A stretch of DNA of 64,000 bases, taken from Trametopsis cervina. Taxonomy: Eukaryota; Basidiomycota; Agaricomycetes; Polyporales; Irpicaceae. The translations under genes were made by a program, and so were the position numbers. Where the stretch lies: the NCBI GenBank assembly GCA_022385755.1, contig MU278349.1:372001-436000 (forward strand), read 5' to 3'. The notes below the pieces were generated by a model. It saw only the letters and a program-made list of their open reading frames with translations. It searched no databases and was not told the origin of the DNA. Within the stretch, counting starts at the first letter, position 1. Every line of letters starts with the position of its first letter. Positions 35,023-46,416 of the stretch are shown here, one piece after another.

Positions 35023-37605
35023 TCATTCCTCTGTTGTGCATGCGCTCCCGCCTCCCAACCAGATTATTCTCCAATCTGTATGACCTTTACGGACCCAGCC
35101 ATATAGTCCCTCAGAGGATTTCAGAAGATCCCTAAGCTCCTCTTCAGACAGCTCCGAGAATGAATCCGGAGTCTCGCAAATCGCGGTTGGTGAATAGTCT
35201 GAGTAGACTTGGTGGTCCCAGTGGCCGCCAGATACGAGGAAGCCTGCATCTACACCGCCAACATCCGTATGTGCATATCGCAACTGCTCTGCTTTGCCCT
35301 TGCCCTTCTTCTGAGATATGGACGACAAATCAATCTCCTGGACCTCTATTCCGTTCTCCCCAAATGCAACAATTTGCAAGTAGGGAGACGACCCGTCTTG
35401 TGGGCGGCACGCGCGTACCGTCACTTGTGACGGCGGGCCTGACCAGCGGACAATGCGGTACGGCGGCGTCATTGCAAGATGGGCGGGCAGCGGGTGTGGC
35501 AGGATATGCGAGTTCTTCCCGCGCGTGAGTATGTACATGCTCTGCGAGATCGTCGAGCGCGAGGCCGAGCTCGGGATCGTGATCTTCGTCGGCGCGATCC
35601 ACGGCGCCTTGTTGTCTCTGACGAAGCCCTTGCTGCCGTCCCAGGACGAGCGCGAGCGGCGGGCCATGGGGCTCATGCTGCCCGACGGCGTCAGCGTGTT
35701 CAGGCTCGTCGTCGGGCCCTCGTCAGACAGCTCGACCTCGCCGACGGCGGAGTCAGCTATGCGGATGAGTCCTGCTTTCTTCTCGAAGATGACGAACATG
35801 CTGAGTTGGGCGGGGTACATTGGCGTTGAGCCGCCGACGGATGCACCCTTGAAATGGCGGCCGTGTCCGACTGGAGAGGCATGTACGTGCGAGCGTGTGC
35901 GGGGACCGACGTCTGAGGGGCTGCGGATCATGTCTTGGACGGCTTGCTGTACAAAGACAACGTTGCGTGGGCTGAGTGGGGTGTAGAAATCCTGTAGAAA
36001 TGAGATGAGCTCTGCGTCCTGAAGATATGCGCAACCGAGTTTTACCTTTATAAATCGGAATGCCCGTTCTCCCTTCGGAGCGTGGTATAGCAAAATATTG
36101 CTTTTGATCACGACAGCGAGGTAAGCAGCGCCGCGACGTCTCTCGTTGAACTCCCTCCATAGATCATAGCACACAACGGGGGTGCCGCTCAGCCGCGTGC
36201 CTGCTGCAGCCAGCGGGACATAGTCCATAGCCCATCGTATTGGCAAGTCTTCGACTACGTCCCACGTAGAATCAATAGTCGCCGCGGATTCAGCGGACCC
36301 TGCACGATGGGGTTCTGGTTTGAACGGTGGACTACCAGCGAGAGTGTTGAAAGACGAAGTGGATCCGTGCAGATCTCGGGTGTAAGGTGATTGAAGTATA
36401 GGCGAGTCCAGCTTGATGTTCTTGAGTCCCTTTGCAAGCGCAGGTATCGACTTGTGTGGCGACCGGGAGGTGGTTGAGCCCTTTCCTATTCCTAGGCCGT
36501 CCAAACGGAGAGGTAACACGCCGGGCTGGAAGAAGTGATCAGAGGTAGCTGAGCACAGATAGGTGATTGGCACCAACCTGCTGCACTGAGGCCCACTTGG
36601 CTAGATTGACGAGACTCGCTAGGTTATACATACGTATCGCCCTCACGCTCTCTTGATCCTTCGGCGAGTCTGCCTCAGAACCTACAAGTGCGAGTACAAC
36701 TCCCTGAGGAGTACCGTCCCCTGTGCTCTCGGCCTCAAGGAGGGAGAGTTGATAGACTCTAATGATGGTCGATGAGCTGATCATTTAACGTCATACACAC
36801 GGGCATACACACCCTTCTCCGACCCATATGTGGTGAACCTGTGCGTCATTGGGCCCGTGGTCGACGAGTCCCTTGTCTGTCCATTCCTTCGGGAACATGT
36901 TGAGGACGGACAGGCCTTCCTCATGTCCAATGAGCAATAGCGAATCGTTCATTATTGGCAGCAGACATCGTATCTGCGCCGGTGCGTGGGGAAGGAACCG
37001 CGAGCCAAACTGGTGCACGGACAGGTGGGTGGGGGAGAGCGGCTCGCCTATTGAGGGCAAGGGGACGTCCTCGTCTGGCGGAAACTCCGAGGCGGCAGGG
37101 GTTGGGAGTTCGGTAGTGATCTGCAGTTGTAAATGAGGGGCTATACGGCCAGAATCATCAGCACTTTGCGCCACAAAGGACCCCTCAGGGTGTGCTGGGT
37201 CGTCGTCGTGCACCTTAAGAAACGGTGGCTGTGAGCACAAGACCGGACCAGAGACTTGTTATATCACTTACGCTCGCCCCCCAGCCTCTCTGGCGCCGCC
37301 GCCGTAGGTCGTCTTGGGTTACATCCGCGTAGCGTTCTGCTGCTCTTTACATTTGGGGACATGTTCAGAAACCCAAAGTTTGGAGTTGGAGGTGTGCACA
37401 TACCTCTTCTCTATCCAGCCCTTCCACCGACCGAATCTGTAACGCAAATCAAAATCAACGGCTGGGACAGTTGGAGTCTTGCACACCCGCACCTTGAATT
37501 TGGTCCGTTCTGAGCTGCGAGGTCCTCGTACGTCGGGAGATCATCTCCTCCGTGCTTATCGACCTCCGGCTCTACCGGTATGTACTGTTGCGAGTTGTGA
37601 GACAT
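35023..37605 (-). CDS. CNH-domain protein
   Basis: Seven exons (37493..37605, 37404..37436, 37272..37344, 36813..37228, 36578..36758, 36046..36525, 35023..35991) give 754 aa. The N-terminal 80 residues are polar and basic (DDLRRRRQRGWG). From about residue 130 the protein looks like a citron-homology (CNH) beta-propeller: IRCLLPIMNDSLLLIGHEEG, VRAIRMYNLASLVNLAKW, then after a disordered insert YLAVVIKSNILLYHAPKGER, DFYTPLSPRNVVFVQQ, LSMFVIFEKKAGLIRIAD and LQIVAFGENGIEVQEIDL. CNH domains bind small GTPases or membrane tethering factors (as in Rom2, Vam6 and NIK-type kinases); no kinase or GEF domain is visible here. The sixth intron (54 nt, 35992-36045) keeps the frame open, so retention would add 18 residues. 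Exact partners are unknown. Confidence 0.82.
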
Positions 37606-37921
37606 GGAGGCTGGTGTTCAGGGTACACTCGCAAAATTGGCAACGAACGTCCAGGGACGACCGTGAAGGAAGAAATCATAGAAGAAAGACAATGCATTCC
37701 GGGACTGTGTCTTGGAGGCAGTACTGCTGCTTGCGCGCTACCTTAGGAACCTGCCTCACGCCCCGTCAATCACGCTTTGCTTCCTTCGGTCATCTGCCCA
37801 ATATCCACATATCTTCCCTCTCAAGCTGTGCACACGGCTAGCTGGCTATGAATACAGACTCTCTCAGCTACTGCAATGCGCCGGACGACGGCAGCTATGA
37901 GGAGATATCGTAATGCTACGA

Positions 37922-38806
37922 CTACCAAGACAACGTCGTCCAGGTGGCTACGGCACCCAAGACTGCGCTTGCCAGGTAATTTCCCAGGGATGACCCTTTC
38001 CGATCCTCCCTTTCAACCCGCTTCATCAAGACATCGACAGCCTGGCCATCCTGCCCAAGGACAAGGAATCCGCGTTGTTCTGGTTTCGACTGTCCGGACG
38101 GGACATACGCTCGCGCCTGAAAGCCCTTCACTTCTGCTTCCTCTGCTGCGGCCTTGATCTCTTCTGCGGCGACCACGTACACTAACGCGGGGGCTGTGTA
38201 GGCTCGCTTATCCAAGTGGTCGAGAAAACCTCGCTGTTCGGCATCGGTCACCGCCTGCGATGAACGCCTGGGCGACGACTTGGGTATCGGATTACGACTG
38301 CTGGAGGCCCTTGTCGAAGTGGGTATTTTGGGCGAAGTGTTCGGTGCGTGTGATGTTCTTGGGCTCTTGAGCTTCTCCACCCGATTCGTTGTTCGCTCTT
38401 CATGGAATCCTTCGTCCTCCATATCTTTCCCCTCAACATCTCCTTTGTCCGTGTCGCTGTCGTCGAATATGCCAGGTCTTTGCAGTCCGCGAAGGACTTC
38501 ATGTGCACCAGACGATAAGGATGAGAGAGTGGGCTGCGGAATGTGCAGCGTTTGGCCAGAGGAGCGTCTCCTCCGCCGAGTCGTAGCCGGTGTAGCAGTA
38601 TTGTCGATATCGTCCTCAATGTGCAGGCTCTTGAGCTCGGATTCTACATCTTGCATGTCTTTGCTCGGGGACGACGACCGTCGGTCATCCGCTACGGGGC
38701 AGCCTGCGCGAGGGTGACCCAGTCTTGGGCGACCACACGTCTTGCAGTGGGGTGCACGTCGAGGAGACTTGGGAGCAGGGGGTTCGCTCTTCCTTCGAGT
38801 GGTCAT
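37922..38806 (-). CDS. Disordered protein with zinc-knuckle-like N-terminus and hydrophobic tail
   Basis: Single exon, 294 aa. The N-terminus has a short Cys cluster (CKTCGRPRLGHPRAGCP, C-x2-C-x11-C) that could bind zinc, followed by a long Ser/Arg/Asp-rich disordered middle (TRRRRRSSGQTLH, DDSDTDKGDVEGKD). The last third is more ordered (DAEQRGFLDHLDKRAYTAPA, ALVYVVAAEEIKAAAEEAEV, RGFLVLGQDGQAVDVLMKRV) and ends in a hydrophobic stretch (LASAVLGAVATWTTLSW), suggesting a tail anchor. I do not recognise a named family. It lies 118 bp from the next minus-strand gene, in the same orientation. Confidence 0.75.
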   Translation of the reverse strand: MTTRRKSEPPAPKSPRRAPHCKTCGRPRLGHPRAGCPVADDRRSSSPSKDMQDVESELKSLHIEDDIDNTATPATTRRRRRSSGQTLHIPQPTLSSLSSGAHEVLRGLQRPGIFDDSDTDKGDVEGKDMEDEGFHEERTTNRVEKLKSPRTSHAPNTSPKIPTSTRASSSRNPIPKSSPRRSSQAVTDAEQRGFLDHLDKRAYTAPALVYVVAAEEIKAAAEEAEVKGFQARAYVPSGQSKPEQRGFLVLGQDGQAVDVLMKRVEREDRKGSSLGNYLASAVLGAVATWTTLSW

Positions 38807-38923
38807 AACTTGTTGTCAGTGGTTGGTTGGAAACAAGCAACCGGGTCATCTATGAAATACACAAGTACACGGCCGCGTGGGTAGCACGCGCAATGCCTCC
38901 GGTGGTACTGTACACGCTCAATG

Positions 38924-40423
38924 CTATTCACTTTCACTGCACAGCCCTACTTCGTCTCTCTTTATCCGTCTCACCCTGCTTGGTGCCTCCAACATATTTC
39001 CACTCTCCACCGTTACTGTCCATGTATGGGTTGCTCTTTTCTCTTTCTTTAGAAACTTGCGTAGCTTCCGGAGAGTCGTGTGACAGCTGCGATATGCCTT
39101 CTCAAGGGTGTCAGCCGCGAAGGGATGTACTTTCTCCAAGGGCAGAAACTCTATCCGTTCTAGCATGTTGTCACGTCTGTAGCCCACACAGATATGCGTG
39201 ATCCCCATAAGGAAGGACTGTAGATACCATTTCTTTCTTCTCTCTCTGCGAACTACGTGTTAAAAGTTGATGCTAGGACAACTTTCCGTGTGCTCGAACC
39301 TGCAGTCCTCTCCTTCCGTAGCGTCATTGATAATCCGCTCGGTTTTCAATTCCATAAGGCTGCTGGAGGTCTTGTCATACCGCTCTAAAATCCCGGGCAA
39401 CGTGAACCCAGGCAGTTTCCGGAAATAATAATACCAAACTACACACCTTTCACACAGTCGACCTCGCCACCGAATAAGATGTTCATGTCGCCAAGCTGCC
39501 GACCAACGATACAGGTCCACCGATTACCAAGCGAAGGTAGCTGGAATTTGAAGCCTTGGACACCCTTGGGTGCCGTGCACAGTTGCTCGAACGCATATCT
39601 TTCACCAGCGATGCGGACTTTTGTCAACTATCGACCAACATACATTTGCAGGCGCATACCCATGATAGCCCGATATAAGATGGGCTTTTAATTTCTCCTG
39701 CGTGCTGGAAGACACTGAGCGGTTGCCATGGGTCGCAACAATGCCCACTCACAAGGGTGATCCGCGATAATACTCAGTTACGTGAAGTATCCCATTGACA
39801 CTGTAGAACTGCAGTTTTACGGAGATACCTAGCATCAATCTGTGTCAAGTATTAATCTCGACTATTCGCGCTCTGAATTTGCAGAATTTATACTTTACGA
39901 GGATCGCTTTCCAGGTCACCACATCCGCGTTGCGGAGTTTGTCTTCTTGGCCCAACACAACACATGCGCGAGATAGGTCGCCCAGCGCAAATAGACGGCC
40001 GCTGATAATGGTGTTGTCCTTGTTCTTCCTGTAGAATGGATAACGACCTTTGTAGAGATCAAACGGGACTGTGCTGGGCTGTCTGAAGACTCGTTGGCAG
40101 GCATGGTCGAAGCTGATATTATCTGATGAGTCGCAAGAGTAGTACGCCACATGCTCGACGTGCCCCAATGTAATGCCAGGATCAGGAGCACTTTTGACTC
40201 TTCGTGGTACAGGGTCGCCGAGTCGGGTGCTGGCCTTCCGTGGACGTACGGTCGTTCTGGCTTCAGCAGGTTTTTGCTTAGCTTTTGCGTCCTGAGTGAG
40301 CCCTTCGTTTTTCTTGAGGCCCTGCCTCGACAAGGGAGTATCATTCTCGGCCGCAGTCTTACAGGTTGTAGTGACAAAGAAACGTCCGAATTGCAGTGTG
40401 CTCTGTATGTTCAGTAGCTTCAT
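38924..40423 (-). CDS. Rai1/DXO-family decapping nuclease, copy 1
   Basis: Six exons (39894..40423, 39753..39839, 39660..39714, 39447..39627, 39283..39384, 38924..39252) give 427 aa. Rai1/DXO enzymes remove incomplete or NAD caps from RNA and act in nuclear RNA quality control with 5'-3' exonucleases. Motifs: the N-terminal HVAYYSCDSSDNISFDHA block, PFDLYKGRYPF, the active-site acidic motifs FGGEVDC (E-x-D) and LMELKTER (E-x-K), and RKKWYLQSFLMGITHICVGY (K-x3-Q). All catalytic positions I can locate are present. A basic, low-complexity extension of about 75 residues precedes the core. The next gene upstream is a diverged tandem copy. The junction of exons 3 and 4 has one alternative acceptor; the version given is the only one with an open frame. 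Confidence 0.85.
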
Positions 40424-40768
40424 ATCTTATCAGTCAGTCAACGTTCGAATAGTTGGAGGTGGACAAACGCAAAAGCCTCGTTGCCGCCACACTGGTGTTT
40501 CATAATGGCCTCGCGTGCGAGAAGGAACGTTCCATACATGTGCAGTCGGAGATCGCTCTCAGCGGTCCCCTACTATAAATAGCAAGTATGTTCAAGCATG
40601 TACATTGTGACCTGTTCGATGGATTCTCCATAACCCAAGAATCATATACAGAAGATAACTTCATGGCCTTTTCCTATGAAATACGAGCCTGCATCGGGTA
40701 CATCCATCCCTCCCACTATCTCAACAGTATTTACACATCCCTTTCCCCTTTTTGTTCCTTTGGACTCA
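40424..40768. other. Spacer between the tandem Rai1-like genes
   Basis: 345 bp holding the promoter of copy 1 and the 3' end of copy 2. No gene or repeat is seen. Confidence 0.6.
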
Positions 40769-42175
40769 TTATATCATCCGCGGCTCTCCAAGTAACACGC
40801 CTTTCTTCACCGAAACCATCCACGCATTGTCTGCTCCCTCCACTTCGGCCCCACGGGTAGAGCAGAACGCTCGCAACTCTTGGAGCACCTTGTAGCATGA
40901 CCTGTACGAGATATCAAGCGTGCCAGGAGCAAACGTATACATCTCCTCCAGGGGAAGGAAATCCACCCTCTGCAGCTGATTGTAGCTATCCCTGTAACCG
41001 ACACAGATTTCTGTGATGCCCATGAGCCACGACTGCAGCACCCATTTCTTATACCTGTGTTGCACTTTAGGCTCCGATATACCAAAGGTTCAGAGTAAAA
41101 CGGAGACGCACTTCGACGGCCGCGCCTTCGCACCAATCTGCTCTGTTTTTAATTCCATGAGACAGTCAGACGTCCCGTCATATTCTCCTAGAGTGCGCCG
41201 ATGGTAATTCAGCTCGAGGCCTCGTAATGTGTGTGAAGCGGCGTACGTTTCGCACAATCTACTTCACCGCCGAACACGATGTTGAGGTCGCCGAATTGCC
41301 GACGGACAATGCACTTCCATACGTCTAGCGAGGGCACCTCGAATGTATCCGTGTCGGTGTCCGTCGATGGAGTGCATAGCGACTCGAATGCGTAGCTATC
41401 GGAGGTCAGCCGAAGGGTGAATGTGAGACTCTATTAGCCGCAGTGATCAAAGGTGTACGCACCCATGGTAGCCCGTCAATAGCTGGGAGGCGTGTGTACT
41501 GTATTTTCATGCTTAGTAGTAGTCACCGCGAAGAGCTGGCGCATAACTTACACATTGGGTACGTGATCGTACAGTAGCACGTGAAGCACTCCGGCGACTG
41601 CATAGAATCGCAAATCGATAGGAATCCCTAGCATCAACCTTTTTGTGTTACCGACTTTTGAGCTATGGAGTATGCGCTGAAAAAAAATCTCACTTTACTA
41701 GGACACCCCGCCAAGTGACGACATGTGCATTGCGCAGCTTTTCCTCTTGTCCCAGAGCAACGCACGCGCGGGAAAGACTATCCAGCGGGATCGGATGTCC
41801 ATAGGAACGGTTATGCTCGTTGTTCACATAAAACATTTGGCGACCCTGCGTAAGATCGAACGGGAGCGCAGTGGGCCGCTTGAACACGCGTAAACAGGAG
41901 AGGTCGAAGGTGACGTTGGCCGATGAGTCACACGAGTAATGGGCTAGGTGTTCGATGGGTCCCCAGCTCAGATCCTCAGGAGTGGCTTCGCAGCGTGAGA
42001 TGGTGTTCATTTTAGCTGCAGGACTTTGGCAAGTGAGAGCTGGGGGGGTTGGGAGAGCAGTCCTCGACCGAATGGCCTTTTTGGTCTTCTTGCGCCTTTT
42101 GTGTCCGGCATCGAGGTGGGCCACTAATATTGTGTGCTGCGCACGAGAGGTGGCAGCAGCGCCAGGTGTAGACAT
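40769..42175 (-). CDS. Rai1/DXO-family decapping nuclease, copy 2
   Basis: Six exons (41694..42175, 41554..41638, 41463..41498, 41247..41430, 41134..41187, 40769..41064) give 378 aa. The layout and intron positions match copy 1: HLAHYSCDSSANVTFDLSC, PFDLTQGRQMFYVN, LMLGIPIDLRFYAVAGVLHV, YAFESLCT, FGGEVDCAK, LMELKTEQI and KKWVLQSWLMGITEICVGY. The E-x-D, E-x-K and K-x3-Q active-site motifs are intact. Its N-terminal extension is different and lysine-rich (KRRKKTKKAIRSR), as in a nuclear localisation signal. The start at MSTPGAAATS was preferred to one 24 codons upstream. A second pairing of splice sites around exon 3 is also in frame and changes about 12 residues. Two such genes side by side suggest tandem duplication followed by divergence. 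Confidence 0.83.
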
Positions 42176-42689
42176 GGTCTTACTGGTATATGCGTGTTCG
42201 CGAGATAGAAGGCTGCTTTGATTTGTGACCCACGAGTTTACTTGCACTGAAGGTAATCAGTTCGACCCAAAGAAGTATACGTGCAATAGTATGAATCTTT
42301 GTGCTGCTGCGAATTCCTCAGTGGGTGTGGTGCAACGGTTCACGATCAAAGCACTTTGTGACGCGCTTGATGCGCTCTAGAAAGTATTGATTGAATCACA
42401 TGCACTGCGGTAACAAGCTCCGGTTGAGATGCATACGGGCCCAGATACACACATCCACTCACCTCGGCTCAGAAACAGGCTGGATAGCTCTACTGTTAAG
42501 TGATCAGACTCGTACATCAACCCGAACCCATCTCGAAATTCATCTAAGCACAAACAAAGCTGCTACCAGTGTCATCGGTGGTATCATCAACAAACTCAGT
42601 CCTATATCCAGAGTAAATTAATATAGCTGCTAAGGCATGCTACTAGCGAAGAGAATAGGGTTTCTTAGCTGCCGTCGCCAGCGACAAAT
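42176..42689. other. Intergenic region
   Basis: 514 bp between the Rai1-like copy 2 and the 3' end of the acyltransferase gene. No coding or structural feature is seen. Confidence 0.5.
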
Positions 42690-43900
42690 TTATACATGTG
42701 GCCTCCCCACCAAGACCATCCCCTCGTCCTCCTCTGTTTCCGCCCCAGCTTCGCTTCCCTCCAGACCATGGCGACTGGATGTAGGCGACGAGATGTCCTC
42801 TGAGAAGTTCGTCGATGCGCGGCTTTCAGACCTTGACAAGGTCAAGTCAGGGCCGGCATCCGTTACGGATGGCAGGATCCTGGATAAATGTTCTTGCTGC
42901 TCAGTCGGTGGGGGCGAGAATTGTGACGGGACAGGGCCAGGAGCAGCTTTCTGAGACTCGCTCGTAGACGAGACGGGAACGGAGATTTCGCGTAAGGCTT
43001 CAACCATCATCTCTCGCACTCGAACAGCGAGGTCGCCGACGTCCGCTGCGGTAAGACCAGTAGTCGGGACAGGAGGGAGCACTACGGATGCGCACAGCGG
43101 TTCACATTGACGGGACCATGAATGAACACTCAAAGACGCACCTTTAACCTTAATAGTTCCCGGCTCAAAGACACCCTTCCTGTACAACCTCCAGTAGTTC
43201 TCGCATACCACTGGTACGATCGGCACGCCGGCTTCGACAGCGAGATGAAATGCACCCTTCTTCAACGGCAGCATGTCTGGCTCCTCGCGCATGGAACGCG
43301 TCCCTTCGGGGAATACCCACAGAGAGGTGTTCGTGTCTATGAGCTTTCTCCCGGCAGCTCGCAGAGAGCGTACGGCTTTGGCATTGTCGCCACGGTCGAT
43401 GAATATCGCGCCAGAGAGTGTCATGAACTGCCCAAGGAATGGCACCCATTGCAGCTCCTTCTTCCCCATCATGAGTGCACGTTTTGGGAAGGCACTGCAG
43501 ACGGGTCAGTTGATATTATTGGTGCAGACTCGAGAAGAGGAGTCAGGACTCACATTCCGACATAAAGCAAGTCCAACATACTCTGATGGTTCCCGACATA
43601 GACAGCTGGACTGGTCACCAGATGTTCCTCGCCCTCTATAACCAGTTTTATGCCCAAGAGTGGGCCTGCAACCTGGTAGAAGGTCCGTGCTACCACCCAG
43701 TTCACATTGAACCTCTCGCCTATGAGGTTCAATCCTACAGCCACAATGACGCCCCATATCGAGGCCACCCCTACTGAAGAGAGGTAGAGAGAGACTCGGA
43801 CATAATATCGCGCAACCGGCGAAGCATTTGAAAGGGTGTGAAGCGCGAACACAGGCAGAGATATGTACGCCAGCGACTTGATGAGGCCGAACACAGACAT
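42690..43900 (-). CDS. SLC1: 1-acyl-sn-glycerol-3-phosphate acyltransferase
   Basis: Three exons (43554..43900, 43142..43494, 42690..43081) give 363 aa. The enzyme acylates lysophosphatidate to phosphatidate in the ER or lipid droplet, the second step of glycerolipid synthesis. N-terminal membrane segments (MSVFGLIKSLAYISLPVFAL, VASIWGVIVAVGLNLIG) precede the catalytic NHQSMLD motif (H-x4-D), FPKRALMMGKKELQW, FIDRGD, the substrate motif FPEGTRS and VPIVPVV. The C-terminal 90 residues are a Ser/Pro/Glu-rich extension absent from short family members and probably regulatory. The methionine chosen is the one directly before the first hydrophobic segment; an upstream in-frame one lacks family likeness. 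Identity as Slc1-type LPAAT is supported by the full motif set. Confidence 0.92.
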
Positions 43901-45033
43901 CTGGACAGAAGCTTGCTGATTAGACAAGGTGCAAGTGGCCGCGATGGTGGTAGATGGAAAAGATATGTGAGGCTGCAAGACGCAGCTTAGCGGCTTGGGG
44001 TAGAAGTTTTGGGAGAAGAAGCCCAAATCAGACCGAGCCTGCGTGGCGGCCACGGCACTGGCTCTCAGCGGAAAGCTCGGGAACTGCAGCCGCCAACGTG
44101 TGCGTTGTACTCGTGCAGTACTCCTTGCAAGCGACCTGCATACGCATTAGCTCTGCTCCCTACGACGCTCAAGCTCTCCAGCACAACCTCGCAGGTCGGC
44201 ATAAACATGCGCTATACTTCGGGGCAACAAGGTGGTCAGACGATCAATGGCCGCATGCCCCAACGTACTGAACTCGCACAATATTAATCTGGGTTACCTG
44301 ATATTCGTGGTGAACGTGCTAGTCACGCGTTAACGATATCGATGGCCGCGGTCTCGTGCGGCTCGAGGTGCCAGCCACCACCGTCTACAGTGCTGCTGCG
44401 TCTACGGAATGCATGCCGTTTACCCCAGTCCATGCCCGCACCGTGATGTAATCCCGAGAGGTGCATACTTTGCCGCATCTCAAGTTGTCTCGATGAACCA
44501 GACATATGGTGTAACCTACAAAAAAAAGTGGTATGGCATCCGCCGCGACTGTCGTATTAGTATCGGTTGTACGGTGAGGTCAGGTTGCTCTAAAGAAATC
44601 TTATCCAGCCTTCTGGTGGGCGACGTATCTCAATGATCGCAGCTATGGACAGGAGATGCTATTACGGTGCCGCAAGAAATTGATACTGTTGTGAGTGTAC
44701 AGTACCGCGTGTTCTTCCGAAATGTCGCAGGGATTCATGAGGACTTACTTCGCCCGCAGCAGACTGCGTCGAACGGGGCCTTCATTGTGGGATTGCATCT
44801 CTGTAATCCGTCCCACCGCAGCATAGGTCGCCGCAATATCGTGATTCCGTCAGTCACGACAGAGGGGCTGCTGCGGGCCTTATTCTCTTGTTATGAATAA
44901 CCTGGTGCGCAGATCGTTAGCGGCATAAGGGCTAGTTATATAGCACCTGCGCATCCTCTCGTCAAGAGACTGTCAAGAGTCGTGCATAGCCTCAGGTACC
45001 TGTGGTTTTTTTCCTCAGCCGGTCCACGGAAGT
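43901..45033. other. Intergenic region between divergent genes
   Basis: 1.1 kb upstream of both the acyltransferase (-) and the GNAT gene (+). A 77-codon plus-strand frame at 44667-44900 has no supporting splice context or motif. Promoters for both genes must lie here, but no defined element can be named. Confidence 0.45.
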
Positions 45034-46081
45034 ATGAAGATCAACGATCCCATCCCATTGCGTAAATTGCGTCTCAGTATGTCTTGGTCAAATTCATCTG
45101 GTCTGTAGCACTGCTGACTGCCGTCATTCTGCAAGCCGACATACCCAAGGTCGTGGCACTGATGGAGGCTGCAATGGAAGACGACCCAACCCGACAGTAT
45201 CTTACGGATACTCCGGTGCGAATATATGTGTCCGATTGCGAGACTAGCATGTCAAACTAAGCAAACACTACGCTAGGATAAAGATACGGGTTATTGGAAG
45301 CAGAGCTGGCACTTTCAGCTCGTCGTAGGGGTTGCTGTCGCTATCCACAAGGGCAATTCCTGGACAGCTGGTGATGTGCACGCATTCTTGTCATTGTAAG
45401 TACTTGCTAAGGTTCTACCCCTACACAAATCTGCCATAGCCAGCTCACTTTCTGTGTAGTGAACCAGCAGGCCGTCGCGCGAGCATCATAGACAAGATTC
45501 TGGGGCAGGTCATGTCATTTTATTCTAATACAATTAGACCACACGTTATAAGCAAACAGCAGATAAAGGTGGGTGGACTAGCAATTTGCCACATACATAT
45601 ATGACTAATCTTATTTGTAGAGGGCCGCGGAATTCAGAGACAAATCCAAGGAAGTCATAGGGCGAACATTAGGGAATCGGAAGGACGAAATGGTGCTTCT
45701 TGGCGACCTCGCGACTCATCCGTTGTATCAAGGGCGTGGATATGGCTCCGCCCTCGTGAAGCTGGTGAAAGATCATGTTAGCTTTGCATTCTGTTGTCTA
45801 CTGTAACGATTTCGTCTGAGCTCTTATTCTAGGCCGATACGGGATGCCGCGACATCTGGCTCCTATCTAGTAACATCAAAAACACCGGATTCTACAACTC
45901 TCTCGGTTTCTTCACGCATGGCGAGATTATCCTAGGCGAAGATGACCCCTCTTGGACCAGACCGCCGGTTATCATTAACTTGGTACGCCCGTGTCCGTAT
46001 ACGTGCATGCTGCCGGGCACTAATGATGTTGCATTCTAGATGGTCAGAGAATATCAATCCAAGGTCAGAACCTCTGTCTGA
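45034..46081 (+). CDS. GNAT-family N-acetyltransferase
   Basis: Seven exons (45034..45076, 45136..45215, 45277..45395, 45460..45568, 45621..45776, 45833..45982, 46040..46081) give 232 aa with consistent phase. The acetyl-CoA-binding motif A is clear: LLGDLATHPLYQGRGYGSAL (Q-G-R-G-Y-G), followed by DIWLLSSNIKNTGFYNSLGF, the usual beta5-alpha4 with an asparagine and tyrosine. The N-terminus begins IPKVVALMEAAMEDDPTRQY, typical of the first helices of the fold. The middle contains WHFQLVVGVAVAIHKGN, a strand pair. The substrate is unknown; small-molecule acetylation is as likely as protein. No signal peptide or membrane segment is seen. Confidence 0.88.
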
Positions 46082-46416
46082 ACGCATGACATAGCAGTGT
46101 AGTGTTGTAACCACCAGAGTTTACTACTCCTGTCGAGACAATGTGGAATACTAATACTGGTCCACTATGCATACTATTAGACGGGTGAAATGCCTCCCGC
46201 CTATTTCCAAAGCTGGTAATTGGCGGGAGAGATGATCGAGGGAAGTTGCCGATGACTTTTACGGGCGCCTCTCATAATCATCCGCAAAACGGAGTGACTA
46301 CTAGTACAGTCTGCACGCACCCCCCACCAGTCACTCACTCTCAGTCCACTGTCAACACCTCGCCGTCCTACCCACTCGCCGAACAAAACAAAACACACTC
46401 TTCTCAGAGCTCCAAA
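46082..46416. other. Intergenic region
   Basis: 335 bp between two plus-strand genes; presumably the promoter of the LLP-type gene, with a C/A-rich leader just before its start codon. Nothing else is seen. Confidence 0.55.
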
